Shown: piece after piece, positions 17,073-25,811 of the stretch
Numbering within the stretch: the stretch's first letter is position 1
Layout: each line of letters opens with the position of its first letter
From: Edaphobacter paludis
GTDB lineage: Bacteria; Acidobacteriota; Terriglobia; Terriglobales; Acidobacteriaceae
Reading direction: 5' to 3'
DNA: 64,000 nucleotides
Assembly: GCF_039993895.1 (NCBI RefSeq)
Contig: NZ_CP121194.1
Location: forward strand, 1,984,001-2,048,000
Notes under the pieces: model-generated
What the model was told of the DNA's origin: nothing
What the model saw: the letters and a program-made list of their open reading frames with translations, nothing else
Database searches by the model: none
Made by a program: the position numbers and the translations under genes

Positions 17073-17295
17073 GTACGGACGCCAACATACGGCACGTCAC
17101 ACATACCGAAGCCTCCTAGACGATGCAGGGGCACCCATCGGAGTCCAGCAGAAGCTCATGCGGCACGCGCAGGTGAGCACGACAATGGACATCTATGGAT
17201 CTGCTTATCTGGAGTCGAAGAGGGCAGCTAATGGGAGCGTCGTCAATCTTATCTTGGCTCCAAAACAGATTGGCCAGAACCATGCCACCACATGA
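17073..17295 (+). pseudogene. C-terminal remnant of a tyrosine recombinase (phage-type integrase)
   Basis: The frame ending at 17295 encodes ARHTYRSLLDDAGAPIGVQQ, then KLMRHAQVSTTMDIYGSAYL. This is the end of an integrase catalytic domain: HTYRSLL carries the H-x-x-R pair, LMRHAQVSTTMDIYG the second conserved His region and the nucleophilic tyrosine (in DIYG). The N-terminal arm-binding, core-binding and first catalytic Arg regions are not upstream. It points at the 3' end of the initiator tRNA gene 44 bases away, the normal arrangement of an integrase beside its attachment site. Confidence 0.75.
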
Positions 17296-17339
17296 GTTCT
17301 GGCTTATCTTTGGTTTCTATCGGTTCGGAAACCCCTAAA

Positions 17340-17416
<77 letters not shown>

Positions 17417-17581
17417 CTTTGAATATACCGCTATTTGAATGGAAGGTCAACGCACTCCAAAAGCAGGAATTAGACGAGGTATTTGTGTTGTACTGGAGTA
17501 ACTTTTTTTCGCAAACTGCGTTTTTATAGATTGGCAACTGTGCCTAATAAATTTGGTTTGACAGTCGCCACGAGGGAAATC

Positions 17582-18853
17582 ATGCAACAGTGGAAGTGCT
17601 TTCAGATCTCAGGTCTCGTGCTAGGTGTTCTGCTAACGGCTGGCGGTGCGGCGACCGCGCAGGAAAAAACGGCGATAGTGCCAGATGCGCAGATTGAAGC
17701 CAACGTTTTGAAGGCGTTAGCGGCCCAACCTCAGCTGGCGGATCAGGCGATCAGCACGACCACTGTTTTTGGTCAGGTCACACTCACCGGGACGGTGCGG
17801 GATGAGGCCTCCCGAGACATGGCCGAGAAGGTCACGTCCGATGCTCCCGGAGTCAAGAAGGTGATCGACCAGCTGGCCATCGGCACGGTTGCGGCTGAAG
17901 GCAGCCCCGCACCGGATCAGGGAGCCGCAGCCGAAGGCACTCAACCTGAGTTGCAGTCAGATGGGACCTATGCGCCAGCACCCAATGGGCAGCAACCGGA
18001 CAATCAACAGAACGGAGAGATGGGCGCCGCTGGAGTACCCCCGTCGAATGGCCCAGAGAATGGACCTCAATATGGTCCGGCCGGACCTCCTCCTCCGCCA
18101 CAGGAAAGCCAGAATCAGCCCGAAGGCCAGTATCGGCCACCTTACAACCCGTCCAATGGCCCGGCGAACGGCCAGGCGCCTCCTCCTCCTCAGTACCGGA
18201 GACCCTATCCTGCGCAGCGGGGTGGGGAAGCGGTTGTCGTTCCCAGCGGCACGATGCTTCGTGTCCGGGTAAATGAGGGAATGGATAGCAAAAACACTGC
18301 ACCGGGAACGATGTTTGATGGTGTTGTCATCAACGATGTCGTCGCCGGAAATGCAGTCGCGATTCCACGCGGCACAGCGGTGCAGGGAAAAGTTGTGGAT
18401 GTGCATAACGCCGGTGCATTGAACGGAAAAGGAGAGCTGGCGCTGCAACTGACACAGATAACGCTAGCTGGTCAAACATATCCGATCGTCTCCGATGCCT
18501 GGAGTCATCAGGGTGCAGACAAGACCGGACAGACCGTGGGCAATGCGGTTGGGTTGGGAGCGTTTGGTGCTCTCATCGGAGCCGTGGCAGGCGGTGGCCC
18601 GGGAGCGTTGGTTGGCGCCGGACTCGGCGGGGCTGCGGGTGTCGGCGTTTCGGCTGCGTCCCGGCGTGGCGAAGCGATGGTTCCGCCCGAAGCGATCCTG
18701 AACTTTCGTTTGGCTCAGCAGGTGCCATTGACGACTGTCTCGCAAGATGAGATGAATCGCCTGGCATCCGGTATCCAGCCAGCGCGGCAATTGCAGCGGC
18801 GTCCTTATGCCCCGCCCTATTACTACTATGGCCCAGCTTATTACCCTTACTAG
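17582..18853 (+). CDS. Exported BON-domain protein with Pro/Gly-rich linker and glycine-zipper segment
   Basis: ATG 17582 with GAGGGA just upstream; 423 residues. A signal peptide (ISGLVLGVLLTAGGAATAQ) is followed by a BON domain (about 30-95: IEANVLKALAAQPQLADQAI, GQVTLTGTV, VKKVIDQLAIG), a lipid/envelope-binding fold. Residues 100-220 are a Pro/Gly/Gln/Asn-rich disordered linker. The C-terminal part has a beta-rich domain (VPSGTMLRVRVNEGMDS) and a glycine zipper (GLGAFGALIGAVAGGGPGAL) that could insert into membrane, ending in a Tyr/Pro-rich tail. It is probably a periplasmic or outer-membrane stability protein. It starts just right of the tRNA, at the edge of core-like DNA. Confidence 0.75.
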   Translation: MQQWKCFQISGLVLGVLLTAGGAATAQEKTAIVPDAQIEANVLKALAAQPQLADQAISTTTVFGQVTLTGTVRDEASRDMAEKVTSDAPGVKKVIDQLAIGTVAAEGSPAPDQGAAAEGTQPELQSDGTYAPAPNGQQPDNQQNGEMGAAGVPPSNGPENGPQYGPAGPPPPPQESQNQPEGQYRPPYNPSNGPANGQAPPPPQYRRPYPAQRGGEAVVVPSGTMLRVRVNEGMDSKNTAPGTMFDGVVINDVVAGNAVAIPRGTAVQGKVVDVHNAGALNGKGELALQLTQITLAGQTYPIVSDAWSHQGADKTGQTVGNAVGLGAFGALIGAVAGGGPGALVGAGLGGAAGVGVSAASRRGEAMVPPEAILNFRLAQQVPLTTVSQDEMNRLASGIQPARQLQRRPYAPPYYYYGPAYYPY

Positions 18854-19058
18854 AGGGTGCGTTAGACAAGAGTAGGCAGTGAGAAGCAAACCAGTTGGAT
18901 GAATTCAGGCGCTGGCTGATTTATACTTGTAGCTTGCCCTGCAAATGGCTCGGTGCACGTCGAAAAGACATGCGGCCAGGTCACGCAAAATCCCGGGCAC
19001 GCGGTCGCCTTCCGGCATGGAGGGCGGGAACGCGCGAAGTGAAGGTCTTTCGTCTAGC

Positions 19059-21041
19059 ATGATTCGTATTCTGCAGCAGGACAACCGCCTCATCAAGATC
19101 ATCTTTGCCGTCATTATTACCGTGGCGTGCGTCACCATGGTGATCACGCTTGTTCCCGGCATCTTCGACAATGCTGATACCACCGCTGGGCCGAATGGCA
19201 CCTTTGCAACGGTTCGCGGTCCTGGCATCCTGGGGCGGTTCACCGGCGAAAGCATTCCCATCAAAGAAACAGATGTGGAGCAACTGGCGCAGCGACAGTT
19301 GCAGCAGCAGCACCTTCCGGATTTCCTCATGCCGTACATGACCCAGCGCGCCGGGCAGGTGCTGGTGCAGCGAGCGATCCTGAAGCGTGAAGCAGACAAG
19401 ATGAAGCTGCAGGTGAGCGACGAAGACCTTCGTCGTGAGTTGCAGACTGGGCCCTTCGCGCAGTACCTCTTTCCCAATGGGCAGTACATCGGCGACGACG
19501 GCTACATGAACTTCGTGCAGAGCAACTTCCAGACCAGCCGCAGCGACTTCGAGTCCAAGGTGAAGAGCGACTTGGAATTGAACCGGCTGCAGGCCCTGAT
19601 TACGGGCGGCGTGACGGTCCCGGACAGCGCGGTTCGCGAGGCTTACCGGGTGCAGGGAACCAAGGTCAAGTTTGATTACGCTGTGATCTCGTCTGACGAT
19701 TTAGCCAAGACGATCAATCCGAGCGACGCGGAGTTGCAGTCCTTCTTCAAGGCGAACCAGGCCCGCTATGCCACAGCGATCCCCGAGACTCGCAAGATTC
19801 AGTACGTCGCCTTCGACGCATCGAACCTGCCCGGCGGCAAGCCTCAGATCACCGATGCCGAGGTGCAGGCTTACTACAAGCAGCATCAGGATGAGTACCA
19901 GGTGAAGGACCAGGTCAAGGTCCGGCACATTTTGATTGCCGTTCCTCAGGGCGCAGATGCCAAGACGGATGCCGCAGCCAAGGCGAAGGCTGAGGATGTG
20001 CTGAAGCAGATTAAGAGCGGCGGCAACTTCGCCGAGCTTGCCAAGAAAAACTCAGATGACCCGGGAAGCAAGGACCAGGGCGGCGAGCTCGGCTGGCTCG
20101 ACCATGGCAAGACGGTTCCGGAGTTTGACAAGGCCGCCTTTGCATTGGCTCCCGGACAGACTTCCGATCTAGTCAAGACGCAGTTCGGTTATCACATTTT
20201 GCAGGTCGAAGATAAAAAGACCGCTCACGAGCGGCCTTTGGAAGAGGTAAAGTCGGAGATTGTTCCTGTGCTGGAGCAGCAGAAGGCTGGAGCAGCCGAG
20301 CAGAACTTCGCGACGCAGTTAGCGGCAGACGCAAAGAAAGAGGGTCTCGACAAGGCTGCAGCGGCAAAGGGTCTGCACGTCGTTACGACCGACTATGTAG
20401 CCAAGGACGGCGTTATAGCCGGGCTGGCTGATGGATCTGCTCTGTTGACGCAGGCTTTCGCTACGACAAAGGGAGCGGCTCCCGCGGCGGTTTCGACCGG
20501 CAACGGCTTCGCGGTATTTCAAGTCGAGGATGTGAAGACGGCACACGCGCCGGACTTTGCCGACTATAAATCTCACATTCTTGACGACTACAGAGAACAG
20601 CAGTTGCCGCAATTGCTGAGCACCCAACTCACTAAGCTGGATGACCGGGCCAAAGTTCTAAATGACCTGAAGAAGGCAGCCGCTGAAATGAACGTTCCAG
20701 TGAAGACCAGCGACTTCGTCTCCAAAGATGGTCAGGTTCCTGATCTGGGCGCGATGAGCGGCCCGGGCGCAGTGGCTTTCTCGCTAGCCAAGGGAGCCAT
20801 CTCTGGACCGATTAATGCAGGCAGAGTAGGAGTTGTCCTTACGGTCCTCGACAAACAGGAGCCGACTGCGGACGATATTGCCAAGAACTTTGACAAGATG
20901 CGAGCGCAGTTGATGGGAGAACGTCAGGATGAAATCTTCCGCGTATATATGGGAAGCCTGATGGAGAAGTACGAGAAGGGCGGGGCAGTGCGGTATTCGA
21001 AAAAGCCGGCTGAACCAGGTCAGGCCCCCATCGGCGGTTAG
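19059..21041 (+). CDS. PpiD/SurA-like membrane-anchored peptidyl-prolyl isomerase
   Basis: From ATG 19059 the protein has 660 residues (the frame is open further upstream but without a membrane signal). It starts MIRILQQDNRLIKIIFAVII, a PpiD-like cytoplasmic start and single membrane anchor, followed by a SurA_N-like chaperone region (about 60-230), a parvulin (PpiC) rotamase domain at about 289-385 (VKVRHILIAV, GGNFAELAKKNSDDPGSKDQ, GGELGWLDHGKTVPEF, FGYHILQVED) and a second, degenerate rotamase-like region at 450-640. It should help fold outer-membrane proteins at the periplasmic side of the inner membrane. A strong intrinsic terminator follows. Confidence 0.88.
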   Translation: MIRILQQDNRLIKIIFAVIITVACVTMVITLVPGIFDNADTTAGPNGTFATVRGPGILGRFTGESIPIKETDVEQLAQRQLQQQHLPDFLMPYMTQRAGQVLVQRAILKREADKMKLQVSDEDLRRELQTGPFAQYLFPNGQYIGDDGYMNFVQSNFQTSRSDFESKVKSDLELNRLQALITGGVTVPDSAVREAYRVQGTKVKFDYAVISSDDLAKTINPSDAELQSFFKANQARYATAIPETRKIQYVAFDASNLPGGKPQITDAEVQAYYKQHQDEYQVKDQVKVRHILIAVPQGADAKTDAAAKAKAEDVLKQIKSGGNFAELAKKNSDDPGSKDQGGELGWLDHGKTVPEFDKAAFALAPGQTSDLVKTQFGYHILQVEDKKTAHERPLEEVKSEIVPVLEQQKAGAAEQNFATQLAADAKKEGLDKAAAAKGLHVVTTDYVAKDGVIAGLADGSALLTQAFATTKGAAPAAVSTGNGFAVFQVEDVKTAHAPDFADYKSHILDDYREQQLPQLLSTQLTKLDDRAKVLNDLKKAAAEMNVPVKTSDFVSKDGQVPDLGAMSGPGAVAFSLAKGAISGPINAGRVGVVLTVLDKQEPTADDIAKNFDKMRAQLMGERQDEIFRVYMGSLMEKYEKGGAVRYSKKPAEPGQAPIGG

Positions 21042-21060
21042 AATCCTGTAGTTTTGCAGT

Positions 21061-21094
21061 AAGGCCCGGACAGATGTCCGGGCCTTGTGTTTTT
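21061..21094 (+). terminator. Intrinsic terminator after the PpiD-like gene
   Basis: AAGGCCCGGACA pairs with TGTCCGGGCCTT (21061-21072 with 21075-21086), followed by GTGTTTTT. It lies 20 bases after the stop codon, between convergent genes. Confidence 0.85.
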
Positions 21095-21147
21095 AGATCA
21101 CCTTGGAAGCTGGATGCGATTTCGCGAGCGCTTCGGTTGAACCATAA

Positions 21148-21498
21148 TTATTTGCCGAGTAATGTCTGACGCAGCTCTGTCGTCAACGATGTGAGGTCAC
21201 TGTGAGAATCGGAGGTTAAGGTCTTCAGTATCTGCTCCATTTGACGGGCGATCTCCGTGCCATGGTGGTAGCCGAACATTCCGAGAGAGCCGGAGAGTTT
21301 GTGGGCGACCTCGAAGGCCTGCGCCCGCAAGGTTTCACTCATCGTACCCGATGCAGCTTCCGATGCGGCGCGGTCGAGAAGGTCGAGCCGTTCGTACAGC
21401 GTGGGCAGATGGCGTTCCCACATGCTTCTCAACAGGACATCGATTTTAGCTTCTTCTTCTGGGGTCATTGGGGAATCTGCGGCGTTGCTGAGTGGCAA
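21148..21498 (-). CDS. Hpt (histidine phosphotransfer) domain protein
   Basis: A short protein of 116 residues from a TTG at 21498 (ATG 21468 is an alternative giving 106). It is essentially one four-helix Hpt domain; AHKLSGSLGMFGY contains the phosphorylatable H66 and the usual Gly pattern. Hpt proteins shuttle phosphate between the receivers of hybrid kinases and downstream regulators. It lies nine bases after a single-domain receiver gene and near a hybrid kinase with two receivers, all on the minus strand, so the three probably form one phosphorelay. Confidence 0.85.
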   Translation of the reverse strand: MPLSNAADSPMTPEEEAKIDVLLRSMWERHLPTLYERLDLLDRAASEAASGTMSETLRAQAFEVAHKLSGSLGMFGYHHGTEIARQMEQILKTLTSDSHSDLTSLTTELRQTLLGK

Positions 21499-21507
21499 TC
21501 TGACTCG

Positions 21508-21885
21508 CTAGTCTTCTTTCCAGCCAAGCGCCTCAGATATCTGATGGGCCAGGGTCAGAGGATCGAAGGGCTTGAAGAGAATTGCGGCCAGGCCGAGGCT
21601 GGCGAAACGGCGCTGATCTACTCCTTGCACCTTGGCAGTGAGCAATAGAACGGGGATGTGGGCGACGAGTGGATTCTGCTGCATGTTGCGGAAAGTGGTT
21701 GGGCCGTCTACGCCGGGCATCATGACGTCCATGAGAATTGCATCGGGTTGCTCGGCAGTTGCGACCGCGATTCCTTCGACGCCGGAACCGGCAGTGAAAA
21801 CCTGCCAGCCAGCGGTCGCCTCCAGCGCGAGCGCGGCGACTTCGCGGATATCGTCCTCATCGTCAATGATCAAGATGCGTCGCAT
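21508..21885 (-). CDS. Single-domain response regulator (CheY-like receiver)
   Basis: 125 residues, one receiver domain: acidic pocket IIDDEDD (residues 6-12), phospho-acceptor D53 in ILMDVMMPGVDG, threonine in LLTAK and switch lysine K105 in LFKPFDPL. No output domain is present. It sits 68 bases after the hybrid kinase at 21954-23648 and immediately before the Hpt gene, the likely phosphate partners. Confidence 0.9.
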   Translation of the reverse strand: MRRILIIDDEDDIREVAALALEATAGWQVFTAGSGVEGIAVATAEQPDAILMDVMMPGVDGPTTFRNMQQNPLVAHIPVLLLTAKVQGVDQRRFASLGLAAILFKPFDPLTLAHQISEALGWKED

Positions 21886-21953
21886 AAGCGTGCCTATTCT
21901 CTCATGCTACCCGAAGGATTGCCGATAACCGTGCAGCTTCGCCGGAGACTGGT

Positions 21954-23648
21954 TCACGCTGACGGGCCGACCGGAGCGAGGTCGGAAAGTTTCGAGCGCA
22001 GGCGCTGGACCATTGAAACCACAAGTTCCTCGACCTCCTGCGGTTGAATACGTGCTTTGGTGAGGAACTCGGTGGGACCGAGACGGAGCTTGGCCATTTC
22101 ACTATCTGAGACTTCGCGGCCCGAGTAGACGATGAGCGGCAGCGCGCGAAGCTTGGGTTGCTGACGGAGCCACTCGACCAGACTGAAGCCATCGCCGTCG
22201 GGAAGCGTCAGATCAAGAATAAGCAGGTCCGGGGGCGAGTCGATGCATTGCCGGATTGCCTCCTGCCGCGTGGCAGCGTGGCAGATCTTTACGCTGGCGC
22301 TCCGAAAGCTGGCGAGTACGACGTTAGCCAGATCGCTGTCATCCTCAATGAGCAGAACATTGGCTGGCCCTTCGCCATGATGCAAGACGCGGCTCAGTTC
22401 GGCGAAGAGATGCTTTTCGTCGAAGGGTTTCTGCACCCATCCCTGGGCGTCGCCGATAAATTGCGGGCGCAGTGTGGAAGACAGGACGCTGAGGACGACG
22501 ACAGGGATGTGAGCGGTGGCAGGATTGTTGCGGAGGTGCTGGAGAGTCTCCCACCCGCTGAGTCCCGGCATATACAGATCGAGGAGAATGGCTTCAACCT
22601 GATGCTCGGCGGCGAGGACAAGCGCTTGCTGGCCAGAGTTGGCTTCGATGACGGTGTAACCCTGACGCTGAAGGTGCTCAGAGACTACAGTGCGGATTCC
22701 GGGATCGTCGTCGCAGATCAGGATAGAGGCGTGAACAGGAGAAGACGGTAGCGAAGCAGGTTGAGCCACATCGCTCGCTCGCGTGACCCGAGGGAGCATG
22801 ACATAGAACGTGGCTCCGGGGCCGAGGTTACGCTGCGCCCAGATCGATCCACTGTGCTGCTGGACGATGCTGCGGCAGATGGAGAGACCGAGACCAGTTC
22901 CGCCTTTTTGGCGGGCGTCGGAGGGTTCGACCTGCTGGAAGCGGTCGAAGATGCTGTCCAGCTTGTCGCTGGGAATGCCCCGGCCTTCGTCTGAGACCTT
23001 GAGCAGGATGGAGTCTGAGGATGCTTCGGTGTAAATGCTGACGGTCGACGCTGCGGGCGAGAACTTGATGGCGTTGGAGAGCAGGTTGGTGAGGACCTGA
23101 AGGATGCGGTCAGAGTCGCCGTCGAAGAAGAGGCCTTCTTGCGGACCAGCCGGCGTAATGAGTTGGAGGTGAACGGTGTTCGCGTCGGCCATCGGCTTCA
23201 TGGTTTCGATGGCCTGCTTGCAGAGGTCGCGGAGAGAGCAGCGGCGGACCTGAAGCGGCGCGCGGCCGGATTCCATGCGCTCGATATCGAGGATGTCGTT
23301 GATGAGGCGGATGAGACGATCGGTGTTGGTGACGGCGATGCGGAGGAGGTTTTGTGCCTTGGCGTCGACATTGCCGATAACGCCGGAGGAGAGCAGACCG
23401 AGTGCACCGCGAATACTGGTAAGTGGCGTGCGTAGTTCGTGGGATACGGTAGAGATGAACTCGTTCTTCAGGGTGTCAAGCTGCGAACGTTCGGTAAGTT
23501 GGAGATTGTGCTGATGCTGCTGTTCGCGGGCCTGCGTGAGCTGGACAGAGATGTCCCGCAGATTGCGTCGGGCGCGAAGAGCGACGAAGGCAAGAACGGC
23601 GATGAAAGCAAGCAGTACAAGATATCCGGCAATGAGGAGCGTGTTCAT
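21954..23648 (-). CDS. Membrane-anchored hybrid histidine kinase with two receiver domains
   Basis: 564 residues. One N-terminal membrane helix (residues 4-24, AGYLVLLAFIAVLAFVALRA) and a short coiled coil precede HisKA (H70 in FISTVSHELRTPLTS). The HATPase domain runs to about 290 (N-box LLSNAIKFSP, G1 DEGRGIP, G2 GGTGLGLSI). Two receivers follow: REC1 (308-420, D357 in ILLDLYMPG) and REC2 (430-545, D479 in LILDLTLPDGDG). There is no periplasmic sensor, so the signal is probably internal or through partners. The gene heads a minus-strand set with a receiver and an Hpt protein. Confidence 0.9.
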   Translation of the reverse strand: MNTLLIAGYLVLLAFIAVLAFVALRARRNLRDISVQLTQAREQQHQHNLQLTERSQLDTLKNEFISTVSHELRTPLTSIRGALGLLSSGVIGNVDAKAQNLLRIAVTNTDRLIRLINDILDIERMESGRAPLQVRRCSLRDLCKQAIETMKPMADANTVHLQLITPAGPQEGLFFDGDSDRILQVLTNLLSNAIKFSPAASTVSIYTEASSDSILLKVSDEGRGIPSDKLDSIFDRFQQVEPSDARQKGGTGLGLSICRSIVQQHSGSIWAQRNLGPGATFYVMLPRVTRASDVAQPASLPSSPVHASILICDDDPGIRTVVSEHLQRQGYTVIEANSGQQALVLAAEHQVEAILLDLYMPGLSGWETLQHLRNNPATAHIPVVVLSVLSSTLRPQFIGDAQGWVQKPFDEKHLFAELSRVLHHGEGPANVLLIEDDSDLANVVLASFRSASVKICHAATRQEAIRQCIDSPPDLLILDLTLPDGDGFSLVEWLRQQPKLRALPLIVYSGREVSDSEMAKLRLGPTEFLTKARIQPQEVEELVVSMVQRLRSKLSDLAPVGPSA

Positions 23649-23750
23649 TTGAGGCCCGTAACTCTATAGTAACTTCCTGGCAGCGTAATAGTAACGCATT
23701 GACTATGACTGTTAGATGTATGGAATCTGAATGGAATCTGATTGATACAT

Positions 23751-23786
23751 AAAAAAAGGACGTTCCAGAGGGAGCGCCCTTTTTTT
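23751..23786 (-). terminator. Intrinsic terminator after the deoxyhypusine-synthase-like gene
   Basis: A 16-base imperfect stem (23751-23766 with 23771-23786, loop AGAG, one mismatch and one wobble) is flanked on both sides by runs of seven A or T, so it can end transcription in either direction. It lies 20 bases downstream of the stop at 23806. Confidence 0.8.
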
Positions 23787-23805
23787 CGGCTTGATAAGAA
23801 GGGAG

Positions 23806-24873
23806 TTAGACCGTAACGGGAACCTGGTTGAGGATGGTTGCCCATTGCTTGCCTTTGCGGGCGGCGTGGGCCTTTTTGTGGAAGGCGTAGCCAGCGATAA
23901 GGGGAAGGGCGAGGGTGGCCTCTGAGAAGACCATCTGCTCGTAGGTGAGGTCTACCTTGCCCCAACTGGATGCTTCTTTCAGGGTGCTTCCGGAGAGAGC
24001 ACCGTCGCGGGCGTCGGCTACGGTGATCTGGATCGCGTATTTGTGCATCGAGGCTTCGACGCCGAGCACGTCTGCGGCTACGACGATGTCCTGAGCGAAG
24101 TTTTTGGGAACGCCGCCGCCGATCATGAGCAGGCCGGTGGTTGGGTTGGCGATCTTGAGCTGGGTGATCTCGTAGAAATCTTTGGCGGAGTCGATCGAGA
24201 CCATTGGCTTGCCCTGACGCGCGTGCTGGTGAGCAACGAGGCCGAATCCGGCAGAGCAGTCGGAGAAGGCCGGGCAGAAGATGGGAACGTTCTTCTCGTA
24301 GGCGGCGAGGATGATGGAGTCGCGTCCGCCTGCTGCCGGGGTCTTGCCTTCCTTGACCAGGTAAGCACCCATCTCGCGGATGAACTCGCGAGAGCTGTAG
24401 GGGCGATGTTCGAGGGAGTTGGTGATCTGGTGGATGGTCTCGTCGCAGATGCGCAGCTCTTCTTCGTCGATGAAGGTATCGTAGATGCGATCGATCATCA
24501 ACTCGCGGAGATCGGCGTCACCGGCACCGTACTTATACTCGTCACCGGCGATGTAGTGGTTGAAGCCGAGGGCCTCGAAGAAGTCCTGATCGACGATGTT
24601 TGCTCCGGTGGAGACGATGGCGTCAACCATGTTGTTGCGGATGAGATCGATGAAGACCTTCTGCAGACCGGCGGAGATGAGCGAGCCGGCGAGGCAGAGG
24701 ATGACGCCGCAGTCGGTGTCGCGGAGCATCATGTCGTAGATGGAGGCGGCCCGGGCGGCGTCGCGAGAGCTGTAGGCCATCGACTGCATGGCGTCGATGA
24801 GGGGGACGACGTTGTGCTGCTTGATGTCGATGTGCTGAATGGGCTGGCTGAGGAGTTCTTTTTTGGTTGGCAT
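23806..24873 (-). CDS. Deoxyhypusine-synthase-family protein
   Basis: 355 residues, the full length of the family. The sequence shows the NAD-binding features of deoxyhypusine/homospermidine synthases: LCLAGSLISAGLQKVFIDLI, VDAIVSTGANIVDQDFFEAL, PIFCPAFSDCSAG, TGLLMIGGGVPKNFAQD and SWGKVD, the last carrying the lysine that holds the aminobutyl intermediate in the eukaryotic enzyme. Bacteria lack eIF5A, so bacterial members are thought to transfer the aminobutyl group of spermidine to another acceptor such as putrescine; which applies here is unknown. It is followed by a terminator and stands as a single gene. Confidence 0.85.
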   Translation of the reverse strand: MPTKKELLSQPIQHIDIKQHNVVPLIDAMQSMAYSSRDAARAASIYDMMLRDTDCGVILCLAGSLISAGLQKVFIDLIRNNMVDAIVSTGANIVDQDFFEALGFNHYIAGDEYKYGAGDADLRELMIDRIYDTFIDEEELRICDETIHQITNSLEHRPYSSREFIREMGAYLVKEGKTPAAGGRDSIILAAYEKNVPIFCPAFSDCSAGFGLVAHQHARQGKPMVSIDSAKDFYEITQLKIANPTTGLLMIGGGVPKNFAQDIVVAADVLGVEASMHKYAIQITVADARDGALSGSTLKEASSWGKVDLTYEQMVFSEATLALPLIAGYAFHKKAHAARKGKQWATILNQVPVTV

Positions 24874-25570
24874 GGCAAGTATTAGGATAGCAACTTTGGG
24901 GCTGTATTAATGCGGGTTTGAGTGTAAATTTCCGTTGTAAAAGCGCGCTGGAGATGGATCGGGCTTGCAGAAGCTGCTGGAATGGGTGGCACGGAGAAAA
25001 ACGTACCTCAGGGGCTGAAGCCCCGTTTCCGATGGAGGATCTGCGGCACGGCTGAAGCCGTGCCCTTAAGCGAGACGGGCCTTTTCCGGCTGGTTCGTTC
25101 GCTGCGTCGGCCTGGAGGGTGGGCAGGATGGCGGTTTCGCTGATCTCGGCTACGGGTGCGAGATCTCCGTAGCGAGGGTTGGTGATGACCTCTTCGACGG
25201 ACTGGTTATCCTGCTGATGGGATTCGGTTTCGCCGACTTCGGGCAGGTTGAGGCTGGCGATCTGCAGGCCGTAGAGGAGCAGACCGGCTTGTTTCGTCGG
25301 GAGGTTGTCGCAGGCGATACGCTGAAGGACTTCGGTGATGGCGGCCAGGATGGAGCTGCGATCTTCGAGTGGGGGCAGCTCAAACTCCGTCCAGGTCCGG
25401 CGCTCCCGCTTCTCGTCGGCGAAGCCGCGTGTGGTGTGATGGTAGTAACAGAAGTGCTCGCCATGCAGCGATGGGCTGCCGCATCGGTGGCCGTCGATGA
25501 AGATGTGGCGGCAGCGGTAGCGTTTGGATTTATCTTGTGTGGCCTCGGTCGTGGCTTCGATGATCTTCAT
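24623..25570 (-). CDS. Hypothetical protein with a CxH-C-C-H zinc-ribbon-like motif; frame extended through a repeat
   Basis: The open frame has 315 codons but only the first 165 or so look like a real protein: CRHIFIDGHRCGSPSLHGEH with FCYYHHTTRG following (residues 20-48) is a Cys/His cluster likely to bind zinc, then an acidic helical region (DRSSILAAITEVLQRIACDN). After about residue 165 the frame runs through a dispersed palindromic repeat (25079-24996) and into the start of the deoxyhypusine-synthase-like gene in another frame, giving an Arg/His/Pro-rich tail typical of shadow reading. The start codon is preceded by a G-run that belongs to a conserved repeat element. Function unknown. 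Confidence 0.55.
   Translation of the reverse strand: MKIIEATTEATQDKSKRYRCRHIFIDGHRCGSPSLHGEHFCYYHHTTRGFADEKRERRTWTEFELPPLEDRSSILAAITEVLQRIACDNLPTKQAGLLLYGLQIASLNLPEVGETESHQQDNQSVEEVITNPRYGDLAPVAEISETAILPTLQADAANEPAGKGPSRLRARLQPCRRSSIGNGASAPEVRFSPCHPFQQLLQARSISSALLQRKFTLKPALIQPQSCYPNTCHANQKRTPQPAHSAHRHQAAQRRPPHRRHAVDGLQLSRRRPGRLHLRHDAPRHRLRRHPLPRRLAHLRRSAEGLHRSHPQQHG
24996..25079. repeat. Dispersed double-palindrome repeat, family A, copy 1
   Basis: Contains two perfect or near-perfect hairpins: GGGGCTGAAGCCCC (25011-25024) and GGCACGGCTGAAGCCGTGCC (25045-25064), followed by CTTAAGCGAGACGGG. The second copy at 25812-25896 has the same order, orientation and flanks (AAAAAC...ACCTCA). The unit resembles REP-type elements. 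Confidence 0.85.
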
Positions 25571-25577
25571 GGTGTAT

Positions 25578-25711
25578 CCCCCCCTGTACTTAAAGTCCCA
25601 AAGTCTTCAAAAGAAAGGGCCTACCTGTGGACTTCGAGGTAGACCCGGTTAAATGCGAAAGCCCGGCACTAGGCCGGGCTGTTGATTTACTGCATTGGGT
25701 TAATTGTAGCG
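25578..25711 (-). repeat. Repeated element B with covarying hairpins, copy 1 (leader of the zinc-ribbon-like gene)
   Basis: Shares with 49890-50039 an ordered set of blocks: a C-run, TACTTA, GTCC, AAAGTCTTC, GGACTTC, TTAAATGCGAAAG and a hairpin, ending TAATT-TAGCG. The hairpin is AGCCCGG/CCGGGCT here and AGTCCGG/CCGGACT in the other copy, so one base pair changes from C-G to T-A on both sides. A second stem (CTACCT/AGGTAG here) also keeps pairing with different bases. On the minus strand the element ends seven bases before the start codon of the gene at 25570, its G-run acting as possible ribosome binding site. It may be a structured RNA leader or a REP-like repeat. Confidence 0.6.
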
Positions 25712-25811
25712 GATGGGAGATAACTCTTTTGCAATTTTATGTTGCTGAAGATGCAGGAGTTATGCGATTTAGGGCTTGACAAGGTTTTCCACAGGAGGGT
25801 TAGGTGCAACG

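Noticed and set aside
24043-24885. 280-codon plus-strand frame opposite the deoxyhypusine-synthase-like gene
   Set aside because: Val/Asp/Gly-rich antisense shadow without a recognisable fold signature.
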